This document shows, piece after piece, positions 34,319-42,798 of a stretch of 64,000 nucleotides of DNA. How positions within the stretch are numbered: the first letter of the stretch is position 1; the number at the start of each line of letters is the position of its first letter. The stretch is from Paenibacillus psychroresistens. Lineage in GTDB: Bacteria; Bacillota; Bacilli; Paenibacillales; NBRC-103111. The DNA lies in contig NZ_CP034235.1 in the NCBI RefSeq assembly GCF_009728935.1, forward strand, positions 900,501 through 964,500, read 5' to 3'. Both the position numbers and the translations under genes were made by a program. Below the pieces are notes generated by a model. It had not been told where the DNA came from. It was given only the letters and a program-made list of their open reading frames with translations, and did no database searches.

Positions 34319-35458
34319 ATGTCATTTTCGATGGAAGTAGCAAGTCCGGAAGAGATCAAGCTAGCGATAGAAGCGGAGGTTAAACCTGTACCTGAGGAGA
34401 TTGCCAAGCTTAAAGAGACAGCGGATTCCAATGTTGCCATGATCATGGCTTTAGATATTGAATCTCTTGAGAAGCGGAAAGAAATCCTGCAATCCATTGA
34501 TACTTTTGGTCTTAATACAATGAAATCATCCTCGGATAAGAATTCTTTACTTCAGGTTTCCGTAGGCAATCTCTCGAAAACAGGGGACGAAGGCGGTCAG
34601 GTAGCTAAAGGTTTGACTGAACTACATATTCAACTGAAGGATCTAGACCCGAGTGCCATAGATTTTGCTAAAAGTGGATTTCTCGGCAAGCTGTTCAACC
34701 CACTGCGTAGGTACTTTTTGAAGTATCAGAAAGCAGATACGATGATTGCGGATATAGTTGTTTCCTTAGATAAAGGGAAATCAATCCTCAAGAACGATAA
34801 CACTACACTGGAGATCGAGCAACAAAACCTCCGGGATTTGACCAAGAGACTGCAGAAGGAAATTCAACTGGGAGTCTTAATGGATGAGTCAATCGAGGCG
34901 CAGATCGAAATGGCAAAAGTCCGTAATGAAGACCCCGATAAGGTGCGTTTTATCACGGAGGAAGTGTTATTCCCATTGCGTCAGCGGGTTATGGACCTGC
35001 AGCAAATGCTTGTAGTCAACCAACAGGGGATTATGGCAATCGAAGTGGTAATTCGTAATAATAAAGAACTAATTCGCGGGGTAGACAGAGCTAAGAATGT
35101 GACGATCTCGGCGTTGAAGATTTCCGTTACTGTTGCTAGTGCGCTCTACAACCAGAAGATTGTCTTAAAGAAGATCGAGCTATTGAATCAAACTACCAAC
35201 GAACTGATTGCCAGCACTTCCAGAATGCTGAAGAATCAAGGGGCTGAGATCCATAAGCAGTCGCTTGAATCCAGTATCTCGGTAGAGACTTTGAAGACAG
35301 CTTTCACTGACGTGTTATCCGCTCTGGATTCAATCAGTACCTACAAGCAGGAAGCCCTGCCCAAAATGCGTGAAACGATCAATCAATTCCGCGAATTGGC
35401 TGATGGTGGAGAGAAGCAGATTCAGCGTCTGGAAAAAGGCCATAAGCTAGGTTTGTAA
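34319..35458 (+). CDS. TelA/KlaA family toxic-anion-resistance protein
   Basis: 379 residues, all helical, soluble. PF05816-type features are a lead MALDIESLEKRKEIL, then GFLGKLFNPLRRYFLKYQKAD, KGKSILKNDNTTLEIEQQNL, and a long coiled-coil region to the end (VTVASALYNQKIVLKKIELLNQTT). Homologues in Bacillus (YceH, YaaN) sit with stress or XpaC genes; the name comes from a link to tellurite resistance, but the molecular action is not known. The start is the ATG at 34319 with GAGGAGG upstream; the longer frame overlaps the vWA gene. It is the last gene of the three-gene operon before a terminator. Confidence 0.85.
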   Translation: MSFSMEVASPEEIKLAIEAEVKPVPEEIAKLKETADSNVAMIMALDIESLEKRKEILQSIDTFGLNTMKSSSDKNSLLQVSVGNLSKTGDEGGQVAKGLTELHIQLKDLDPSAIDFAKSGFLGKLFNPLRRYFLKYQKADTMIADIVVSLDKGKSILKNDNTTLEIEQQNLRDLTKRLQKEIQLGVLMDESIEAQIEMAKVRNEDPDKVRFITEEVLFPLRQRVMDLQQMLVVNQQGIMAIEVVIRNNKELIRGVDRAKNVTISALKISVTVASALYNQKIVLKKIELLNQTTNELIASTSRMLKNQGAEIHKQSLESSISVETLKTAFTDVLSALDSISTYKQEALPKMRETINQFRELADGGEKQIQRLEKGHKLGL

Positions 35459-35502
35459 TTACTCTTTCAGCAGCAACCGGCATTATGTATATTAGATTAT
35501 TC

Positions 35503-35539
35503 AAGCTTGAGCCAGCAGTGGCTTGAGCTTTATTTTTTT
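35503..35539 (+). terminator. Rho-independent terminator of the TelA operon
   Basis: AAGCTTGAGCCA and TGGCTTGAGCTT pair with a central two-base mismatch around a four-base loop; TATTTTTTT follows. Confidence 0.8.
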
Positions 35540-35599
35540 AACCAAATGTGACCAATATACTTACATAATCGTGTTAATAAGTAAAGGGGGCAATTTACA

Positions 35600-36088
35600 A
35601 TGGCAAGTAATTCGCTTCGGCCGGGCGATGATTTTCCAGAAACGTTTCAATTGTATGGCAGCATGCTGTATAGAATCGCAATAATTCATCTAGGTAATAA
35701 AGAAGATGCTGAAGAAGCTTTGCAGGAAACTTTTATGAAGCTGTTGTATAAATCACCAGGTTTTAACGATCAGGAGCATGAGAAGGCCTGGTTGATTAGA
35801 GTCGTTACAAATCATTGTAAAAGCATGTTAAGAAATTTATGGCGTAGACGTGTTGTAAAGCTGGCAGGTATGGATGTCTATTTTAAAGACCCTTCTGAAC
35901 GGATACTTATCGATAACGTAATGGCATTGCCTTTTAAGTACAAAGTGGTTATTCATCTTTACTATTATGAGGATTATACTGTCAGTCAAATTGCCGAGAT
36001 ATTGCAAATAAGCGAATCCGCAGTAAAAATGCGTTTGCAGCGTGGAAGGCAACAATTAAAGCTGGAGCTGGAAGGAGAAATAGAATGA
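35600..36088 (+). CDS. ECF-type RNA polymerase sigma factor
   Basis: 162 residues. Region 2 (about 15-80) shows MLYRIAIIHLGNKEDAEEALQETF and the KAWLIRVVTNHCK stretch; region 4 (about 105-155) has LPFKYKVVIHLYYYEDYTVSQIAEIL and a helix-turn-helix ending SAVKMRLQRGR. The size and lack of region 3 are typical of extracytoplasmic-function sigma factors of the SigV/SigM type. AAAGGGGG precedes the ATG. Its stop overlaps the ATG of the next gene (ATGA), which encodes a single-helix membrane protein, its probable anti-sigma factor. Confidence 0.88.
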   Translation: MASNSLRPGDDFPETFQLYGSMLYRIAIIHLGNKEDAEEALQETFMKLLYKSPGFNDQEHEKAWLIRVVTNHCKSMLRNLWRRRVVKLAGMDVYFKDPSERILIDNVMALPFKYKVVIHLYYYEDYTVSQIAEILQISESAVKMRLQRGRQQLKLELEGEIE

Positions 36089-37026
36089 ATCGTAATGATT
36101 ATAAAAATGCTATAGATCAAATAGAGCCGGATGCAGGTTTAGAGAACCGACTTGCTCAAGGGTTGCTCAGCCACAAACCAAGTCAGATTCGAATGAAACC
36201 AGTTCTATATATTCTAACTAGTTTATTGGCAGTCCTAATTATAGGCATTGTAAGTCTAAAGATTGCTGATCAACCTCCAACGGATTCTTCAGCACCTATA
36301 ATAAATACGATATCGATTCCCAAAATAAAATTACCAGATAAATCTAACGATATGGCTGCTATGGTTGGTCTTGTTGTTTATAAAGGCAATATTTATACCC
36401 AAACTACCACCTCTATAGCTCCCGAGGCCGCGAAGTCGCTGCTTGGCGAAAAGCTTGGTCAGACGAAAGCAGGCATTGATGAGTGGAGCGAGATGACCGA
36501 TTATGATGATTTAGCTTCGTCTATTGGAGTTACGGACATTTTTTCTGTAAAGGGTTATGACAGTGATTTCAGGATAATGTCTTACAGGGAGCAAGACGGA
36601 AAGATTTATGCAGAGCTTTATGAGCATCTTAATGGAATTATGGTCACAACAGGCAGGGATATAATAGGCAAAACGCAAATAGAGGATAACATGGAGTCTG
36701 TAAGCTGGCAGGATTATAATAGCTGGAGTGAAAGTAAGCCTGAGTTTAATCCGTACCCCATAGATCAAGCTATCCATACGTTTATGACCGCACTTTATGA
36801 AGCTAAGCCAGTTGATGAAGCTAAGCTTTATAAGGAGGGTATCTATAATGATGGAGCCGAGAATCAAAAAGTATTGTTCATTAAGCTTAAGGATCAAACG
36901 GAAGTTCGAATGTGGTTGATTAAAGGCAATTATGTAAAATATGCAAGTACATCCGTCCTTTTTCAGCTAGAGCCTGCTGCATTTTCCGCTTTATGGAACA
37001 GTATACATCCAAAAAAAGGGATTTAA
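36085..37026 (+). CDS. Probable anti-sigma factor, single-pass membrane protein
   Basis: 313 residues. A short cytoplasmic N-terminal part (about 1-40; YKNAIDQIEPDAGLENRLAQGL) is followed by one membrane helix (about 44-66) and a long extracytoplasmic domain of about 245 residues. The four-base ATGA overlap with the ECF sigma gene and this topology make it the likely anti-sigma factor, with the sensor domain outside. The outer part is not recognised. No zinc-binding HxxxCxxC motif is visible at the N-terminus, so it is not a ZAS-type anti-sigma factor. Confidence 0.65.
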   Translation: MNRNDYKNAIDQIEPDAGLENRLAQGLLSHKPSQIRMKPVLYILTSLLAVLIIGIVSLKIADQPPTDSSAPIINTISIPKIKLPDKSNDMAAMVGLVVYKGNIYTQTTTSIAPEAAKSLLGEKLGQTKAGIDEWSEMTDYDDLASSIGVTDIFSVKGYDSDFRIMSYREQDGKIYAELYEHLNGIMVTTGRDIIGKTQIEDNMESVSWQDYNSWSESKPEFNPYPIDQAIHTFMTALYEAKPVDEAKLYKEGIYNDGAENQKVLFIKLKDQTEVRMWLIKGNYVKYASTSVLFQLEPAAFSALWNSIHPKKGI

Positions 37027-37093
37027 TTACGCTTGTCGAATAGTAAGAGATTCATTTTAGAAATTTACATTTTGTGTCGATAGAAGGGGAAGT

Positions 37094-39917
37094 GTGGAAA
37101 AAGTGAGAGTGAAATTAAGCAGATTTATTGCCGTATTGCTAGCTGTAATGTTATTGGTATCGGGTGTGTCGGTTTTTAATGCAGCTAAAGTGTACGCGAG
37201 TGATGACGAAGTCATTCAAATTCCAGATGCCAATTTGAAGAAAGCGCTGTTAGGCAAGGGATTAGATTCAAATGGAGACGGTGAGCTTACTCGCGGAGAG
37301 ATGGCAAACTTTGGGCTGAAGAAAGAATCTGGCATAACAGAGTTTACGAGATTAGGAATAACGAATCTCTCAGGAATGGGCCCACTTAACTAATATACGG
37401 CTATTAGATTTTAGCGCAGCAAAGGTTAGTGATATCGGTCCACTTGCCACGATGAGTTCCTTAGCCGCACTTTCGATGGGTCATAATCAGATAAGTGATC
37501 TGAGTCCTATCGCGCATCTTAATAATATAGTTACTATCATCGCTGATGAAAATAATATTCAAGATATCAGCGCACTAGCGTCGATCCCTTATTTAAGAAG
37601 TGTAGATTTAAGCAATAATCAGATTAGCGATTTAAGTCCATTATCTCATGCTACGAGTCTGGATTTTCTGTATTTTAGTTCGAATCAAATTAAGAGTATT
37701 GAAGTGCTTGCCCCGATGACGAATTTGAGAGGCATATATTTTGCAGACAATCAAATATCGGATATTACACCGTTAGCCAATTTAAAGATGCTGGAAGATA
37801 TATCTTTTGAGATCAATCAGATTACAGATATATCGGTTTTATCTCAATTGAGCCTCCTAAAGACTGTGTCACTTAATGGGAATAGAATTGTTGATCTTAA
37901 TCCAATGGCTAACTTAACGAAGATGGTTAGTTTGCTATTGGCCGGCAACCAGATTAACGACATTGCCCCACTAGCTAATTTGAATGCTATAACAACGTTG
38001 TGGCTGATGGATAACAAAATTAATGATATTAGTCCGTTAAAGGGTATGTCTTTGCTGAAGAACTTAGCACTATCCAATAATCAAATCACGGATATATCCG
38101 TATTATCTGAGTTTCCCGAGCTTCGGAGCCTTTCCATAATTAAAAACCCAATCAGCGATGTCAGCATTATTAAGAGCTTAGCGAAGCTAAAAGAACTAAG
38201 TATTGATGATAGCTATAAGGATTCTTTGCAAGCATTGGTTGGAGGAGTGATTGAGGGAGGCAGATACAGTACGGATGTTACGATTGTTTTCGAGAAGGGT
38301 CAAGCCACGTTAAACGGTAAATCAATCACCTCGGGCACAGTCATAAGTGAAGAAGGCGCCTATGAATTGGGTCTCTCCGAGGTTACTGGAATTGGGAAAA
38401 CCGTTCATTTCTTAATTGACAAGACTCCACCAATAATTACGGGTGCGATTCAAGGTGGTGTATATAAGGATGAGGTAGTTATTATCCATAATGAGGGAGA
38501 AGCCTTATTAAATGGTAAACCAGTGGGTAATGATTTTTGGATAGACCAGATTAACGGCAGCAAGAATTATAGAATCAGGGTCAGCGCTTTTGGCGATTAC
38601 AACCTTGTGGTTACAGATATTGCAGGCAATCAAACGACAATTAACTTTAAGATTGAAGCACCTGAGAACCTAATAGAAGGAGTAAAAGAGAATGGAGTAT
38701 ACAACTCCGAAAAGGTTATAACATTCGTAGATGCGATAAGGGCAAAGCTGAACGGAAAGACATACGCCAGTGGAACAAAAATAAGTGCGTATGGCGACTA
38801 TACGCTAGTGGTTACAGGAAAGAATGGCCTTGCTACGACAATACATTTTAAGATTCAGCCTGATACTGTTATAGATACACCGACAGCTGATATTCCTATG
38901 AAGGATGTATCAAAATGGGCGGAAGAGGATATACGTTATGCGCAAAGCATTGGTCTTAGCAGCCCGGTTGTTGATTTGAGCTTTACCTCATTGATTACCC
39001 GAGAGAAGTTCAGCGAGATTACAGTGAAGCTGTATGAGGGATTAACGGGCTTGAAAACGGAAGCTTACTCGGATAATCCGTTTACAGATACGAACAACGT
39101 AGAGATTGTAAAGGCTTATCATCTGGGTATTGTTAATGGAACATCGGCCAATCAATTCTCGCCTAATGCACTAATTACTCGTGAGCAACTTGCAGGAATG
39201 CTGAAAAGAGTCTTGGATCAAGCTAAGGTATCCATTCCCTATGGTTCTAAGAAAATATTTCAGGATCAGAAACAATTTTCCGCCTATGCAGTGGAAGCAA
39301 TTGACTACTTATCTTCTATTGAGATAGTTAAGGGCTTGACTGAGAATACATTCGAACCCAAACAAAATGCAAGTATTGAGCAAGCGGTTGTTATGGCAAA
39401 GAGAATTCATGACCTTGCAAAAGTAGATAAGAATACTGTTAGCATGGAAGCTCCATCATCGGACAATGGTTTTTTTGGCAGTGGGAGCATGTTTACGATG
39501 TATGTAAAGGAAGTGGTGCAATATCTAGGTGTAGAGGGGACCACAAATTTATATGCATTGAAGAATGAAGGTGAGTTTACCTTGCCGGCGTATAGTGCAA
39601 TCTATCTGATTGCTCCTGATTCAGTTCCGCCTGTGAATAGTTTATACGGCAATCTAGTAGTAGCTAATTCGTCCGATCAACCTATGATCATTAAGGCCAA
39701 TAGCATTGATCTTTCGTTAAAAAACATGTATAGCGACAATTGGGGGTCACTTACTAATCCTGATGGCACGACAGCAGTTATGAGATCATCAGGACCCTAT
39801 ATGCGCATAGTAACCTATGATAAAACATTCAGCTCTGAAAAATCACTTTTCGATAATTATGGGGAAAATAAGGTGTTAGATCTTGGAAGCTGGTTTACTG
39901 TTAGACATAGCAATTAA
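37094..39917 (+). pseudogene. SLH-anchored leucine-rich-repeat surface protein interrupted by a frameshift
   Basis: Two frames make one protein of about 940 residues. The first (GTG 37094 to TAA 37391-37393) has a signal peptide, a Ca-binding-like DSNGDGELT stretch and the start of the LRR array. An extra A at 37388 shifts the frame; skipping it gives uninterrupted LRR code (LTNIRLLDFS) into the second frame, which lacks its own ribosome site at 37452. About ten internalin-type 22-residue LRRs follow, then three Ig-like repeats of about 75 residues (each with a LNGK motif), three SLH domains (about 38900-39410) and an unassigned C-terminal domain. A sequencing error, phase variation or true inactivation are all possible. 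Confidence 0.75.
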
Positions 39918-39940
39918 TTGACTTAAGAGAGTTGCCCATT

Positions 39941-39978
39941 GCCACAGAGGAGATATCACTCCGCTGTGGCTATTTGGT
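39941..39978 (+). terminator. Terminator-like hairpin after the LRR-SLH gene
   Basis: GCCACAGAGGAG pairs with CTCCGCTGTGGC around six bases. The T-tract is weak (TATTTGGTT). Confidence 0.55.
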
Positions 39979-40060
39979 TACTTGACAAATTATAGTTATT
40001 GGGATAACATCTAATTTAATGAATGGTAAATTAGATGTTTATTAAATTATAAGAAGTGAG

Positions 40061-40681
40061 ATGATATCTATGCAGCTGGATAAGGTAGTCAGTTATCATA
40101 AAGCTCTTGCAGACCCTACTAGAATAAAGCTATTAATATTGCTCGCTAACGGAGAGCTTAAAGGTCAGGATTTAGCGGAAAAGCTAAGTGTTACACCAGC
40201 AACCATAACTCATCATGCTACTAAACTTCGAGAAGCTAGCCTGATTAACGAGCGTAGGGACAAGAATACGATCTATTTTTCATTAAACGATTACTTCATC
40301 AAGAGTAATGCTACCGCAACAGAAAATTTAATTTATCGAAACGCTAACGTTAATGCTCTAAAAGAAACAGAAATTTTACAGGAGGACTATAAGCAAATGA
40401 AGGAAACGGTCATTAAAAACTTTATCACAGCCAATGGTAAACTGAAGAATCTGCCGGTACAGCTTAAGAAAAAGCTAATTGTGTTGGAGCATCTAGTGAC
40501 CAATCTGGATATGGGGCGGAAGTATACGGAGAAGGAAATCAATGAATTCATTAAAAATTTCCATGAAGACTTTGCGACCATTCGCAGGGAATTTATTATG
40601 CACCAATTCATGTTTAGAGAGAATCAAATTTATGAGTTAAATCCACAAGAAATGTGGGCAAAATGGGAGACTCTATCGTGA
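40061..40681 (+). CDS. ArsR-type winged-helix regulator with DUF2087-like C-terminus
   Basis: 206 residues. The N-terminal winged helix (about 8-75) has KALADPTRIKLLILLA, LKGQDLAEKLSVTPATITHH and a wing RDKNTIYFSL. The C-terminal about 90 residues (LKNLPVQLKKKLIVLEHL, GRKYTEKEINEFIKNFHEDFATIRREFI) match the DUF2087 domain, often joined to such regulators. No metal-binding cysteines are present. ATG 40061 or 40070 could be the start; neither has a strong ribosome site. It probably represses itself or neighbours; the effector is unknown. A gene remnant overlaps its end. Confidence 0.75.
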   Translation: MISMQLDKVVSYHKALADPTRIKLLILLANGELKGQDLAEKLSVTPATITHHATKLREASLINERRDKNTIYFSLNDYFIKSNATATENLIYRNANVNALKETEILQEDYKQMKETVIKNFITANGKLKNLPVQLKKKLIVLEHLVTNLDMGRKYTEKEINEFIKNFHEDFATIRREFIMHQFMFRENQIYELNPQEMWAKWETLS

Positions 40682-40854
40682 CTATTCTAGGTATATGTAG
40701 ACACCTTATCATGATTCAGCGAGTAAGAAACGCTATTAAGAAGCACTCAGGAAAAAGAATCTTGTGTTTTGTAGGTGCAGACCATAATCATGCTTTATAT
40801 GACGGGTTTGTTGCAGATAATGAAATTCAACTCGTATATCCTTTGAGGAAATAA
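40654..40854 (+). pseudogene. Possible C-terminal gene remnant (TraB/DUF5694-like)
   Basis: Only 66 residues, with no ribosome site, overlapping the regulator upstream by 28 bases. The part MIQRVRNAIKKHSGKRILCFVGADHNHALYDGF (named here by its ends, MIQRV at about 40711 and HALYDGF at about 40792) reads like the C-terminus of TraB/DUF5694-type proteins, in which GKRILVIFGAGH-like stretches occur. It is likely the tail of a lost gene. Confidence 0.3.
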
Positions 40855-41064
40855 CGAGAGTTAGTTTTCATTTCTGGAGGACATTACGTATCTGTTGGCG
40901 AAATAAGTTAACATTATGTACTACTTAAAAGGGGGAAATCATGGAGGTTTGATTAGTAGAATCGTTAAATTTAGAGCTGCTGAGAATATGAAAAAAATTA
41001 ACCAAAGCTAGTTATAGTCAGGTATAAATGCCTGTAAGTTTGAACATTAGGAGCTCGAGCCAAG

Positions 41065-41433
41065 ATGAAGGTTATAATCGTTGATGATGAGAAAGCTATG
41101 CACTTGATTATGAAAACCTTACTTTCTAAAATTCCCAATATCGAGATTTTGGGTTTGTTTCATGATACAGCTTCCGCCGCTTTGTTCTTAAACAATCATA
41201 CTGTAAACATCGTTTTTCTAGATATTAGTATGCCAAAGGAGAGTGGGATGCAGTTTGCCAGAAGAATAGCAAAGACCAGCCTTAATCTTCATATTGTTTT
41301 TGTGACTTCGTATAAAGAATATGCGCTGGATGCATTCGATATGTATGTCCTGGATTATATCGTCAAGCCTGTATCACTGGAAAGATTGGAGAAAACGGTG
41401 AAGAAAGCGATAGATAGACATTCAGTTATGTAG
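41065..41433 (+). CDS. Single-domain response-regulator receiver protein
   Basis: 122 residues. A complete receiver domain: VDDEKAM with the acidic pair at about 7-8, the phosphoacceptor Asp in FLDISMP at about 53, Thr/Ser in FVTS at about 80-83, and Lys in IVKP at about 101. The strands and the phrase ALDAFDMYVLDYIVKP match Paenibacillus regulators that carry a C-terminal BTAD or LytTR output domain, but here the frame stops just after the receiver. It may be a stand-alone receiver or a truncated one. No histidine kinase is near. Confidence 0.75.
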   Translation: MKVIIVDDEKAMHLIMKTLLSKIPNIEILGLFHDTASAALFLNNHTVNIVFLDISMPKESGMQFARRIAKTSLNLHIVFVTSYKEYALDAFDMYVLDYIVKPVSLERLEKTVKKAIDRHSVM

Positions 41434-41550
41434 CCATATATATAGACTAATTACGATTTACATTAACTTACATAAGGATAATATACCAACACCAGACAAG
41501 GAATATATTGAGCAAAAGTTTAATAAAATCATATCATCTAGCTAGCAAAA

Positions 41551-41592
41551 AAATAAAGTCGCCTCCAGAGCAAGCCCGGGGCGGCTTTATTT
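41551..41592 (-). terminator. Terminator of the minus-strand zinc-ribbon membrane gene
   Basis: AAATAAAG(T)CGCC pairs with GGCG(G)CTTTATTT; on the minus strand the hairpin is followed by TTTTTTT. Confidence 0.75.
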
Positions 41593-41609
41593 GTGGAGTC
41601 TATGACGAT

Positions 41610-42038
41610 TTATTTTTTCTTAGAAGGTGCCCATTTAAAGCCACAATTCATACAAGCATTGATAATGTTGCTTCTTCCGGCAAAGCCAACCAATATCGCA
41701 ACAGGTAAAGAGAGGCTTATTGAAGCCCAACATAAAATTCCAAAAACAGCTATCAGTTTATCGGCACCTTCAGTTACATCAGGACTTCCATTAAGAAACA
41801 ATTGAGTTAGGCCTACCCCAACTAATAGAAACAATATTAAAGGAAGTAAGGCCATCCAGCCTAACGTTTTAAAGAAGTTAACAAAGTTGTAGCCTCTTTT
41901 ATTAGCTACGATTTGTGTAGATTTACATTTCCTGCAGACTACTGTATTAACAGGTCCAGAAGAATTCAAGGGATTACTCGTTCCCGCAGTTTGTGCAGGA
42001 GTTGGTCTGACTGTAGTTCTTGTAGTTGGACGCTGCAC
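41610..42038 (-). CDS. Membrane protein with split zinc ribbon
   Basis: About 142 residues from GTG 42038, chosen because AAGGGG lies about ten bases upstream; a TTG at 42074 would add twelve residues and has no ribosome site. A basic Thr/Pro-rich tail comes first, then a CRKC pair, two membrane helices (WMALLPLILFLLVGVGL and a helix near LIAVFGILCWASISL), and a CMNC pair close to the C-terminus. The two CxxC pairs could bind one zinc ion on the cytoplasmic side, on either side of a helical hairpin. Function unknown. Confidence 0.55.
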   Translation of the reverse strand: MQRPTTRTTVRPTPAQTAGTSNPLNSSGPVNTVVCRKCKSTQIVANKRGYNFVNFFKTLGWMALLPLILFLLVGVGLTQLFLNGSPDVTEGADKLIAVFGILCWASISLSLPVAILVGFAGRSNIINACMNCGFKWAPSKKK

Positions 42039-42289
42039 TTTGTATGAACCCCTTCGTATGTTTAGTAATTGCAATTAGAAAGTTCGACAAAATTTTCCAA
42101 AATCCTGTTTTTTAGCCATTTACTTTTGGCTAGAGCTTTAATTCTTGTTATAGATATTTATAGATATTTTTTATTTTATTTTTATAGATTATCTGATTTT
42201 TGTGATCTAGGTTACAGAATAATAAATTATTTCATGATAAAATTTTAATAAATTTAGCGAAAATATAACTCTTAAATAGGTGATAAAGG

Positions 42290-42484
42290 ATGTTTAAATC
42301 AGGGTTCGAGCTTGGAACTGATCTTCACTTAGATGCTGCCCTATATAATAAAACAATGATAACGGTCTGGATTCAAGATCATATTATTGATATTAGTGGT
42401 TACATCAAATCCTATACGGATATTTCTGTCACAATCAACGATTTTATATATTTAAGAGCAAACTGTGTATTCAAAGTTCGTTAA
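42290..42484 (+). CDS. Small hypothetical protein
   Basis: 64 residues, with GATAAAGG before the ATG. The sequence is beta-rich (MITVWIQDHIIDISGYI, SVTINDFIYLRANCVFKV) and reminiscent of Sm-like or small barrel proteins, but I cannot name it. It sits 113 bases before the Spo0E-like gene, after an AT-rich spacer (42075-42289) in which I see only promoter-like A/T runs. Confidence 0.45.
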   Translation: MFKSGFELGTDLHLDAALYNKTMITVWIQDHIIDISGYIKSYTDISVTINDFIYLRANCVFKVR

Positions 42485-42548
42485 AAAATTAATAATGGAT
42501 ATGAAATTTCTGTGAACGACAGCATTCTACAAATTTTTTAAACTCTAT

Positions 42549-42583
42549 CTCTTATAATAGTAATTATTGTCACTTTATAAGAG
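42549..42583 (+). promoter_or_regulatory. Inverted repeat over promoter and 5' leader of the Spo0E-like gene
   Basis: CTCTTATAA (42549-42557) and TTATAAGAG (42575-42583) form a perfect 9-base inverted repeat that ends one base before the AAAGGAG ribosome site; TTATAAT, a -10-like hexamer, lies inside the left arm. Confidence 0.4.
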
Positions 42584-42597
42584 AAAGGAGTAGGAGC

Positions 42598-42789
42598 ATG
42601 GACGAGATCACGAACATTTTGCAGGAGATTGAAAGGTTAAGATCTAAACTCGTTGAGTATACAATTAAGGCGGGTGATTTTATCCAAGAGGGTGTATTAC
42701 ATTTAAGCCGAAGATTAGATGAATTGATTACGGCTTACTATAGATTAATAACCAACAATAAGAAATCAAGCGATTTGCAAATCGCTTGA
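42598..42789 (+). CDS. Spo0E-like aspartyl-phosphate phosphatase
   Basis: 63 residues. The family signature is present: IERLRSKLVE in the first helix and LSRRLDELITAYYRL in the second, equivalent to the SQELD motif that places the catalytic Asp against Spo0A-phosphate. Members dephosphorylate Spo0A and delay sporulation. The usual Gln of SQxLD is Arg here (SRRLD), seen in some relatives. GAAAGGAGTAGG precedes the ATG. Its last codons lie inside a perfect 42-base palindrome shared with the end of the convergent penicillin-binding protein gene. Confidence 0.75.
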   Translation: MDEITNILQEIERLRSKLVEYTIKAGDFIQEGVLHLSRRLDELITAYYRLITNNKKSSDLQIA

Positions 42790-42798
42790 TTTCTTATT
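42757..42798. terminator. Perfect 42-base palindrome, bidirectional terminator inside both gene ends
   Basis: AATAAGAAATCAAGCGATTTG followed by its exact reverse complement, 21 bases each with no loop spacer. It spans the stop codons of the Spo0E-like gene (42787-42789) and of the PBP gene (42794-42796 on the minus strand) and ends in T-rich sequence on both strands. Confidence 0.8.
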
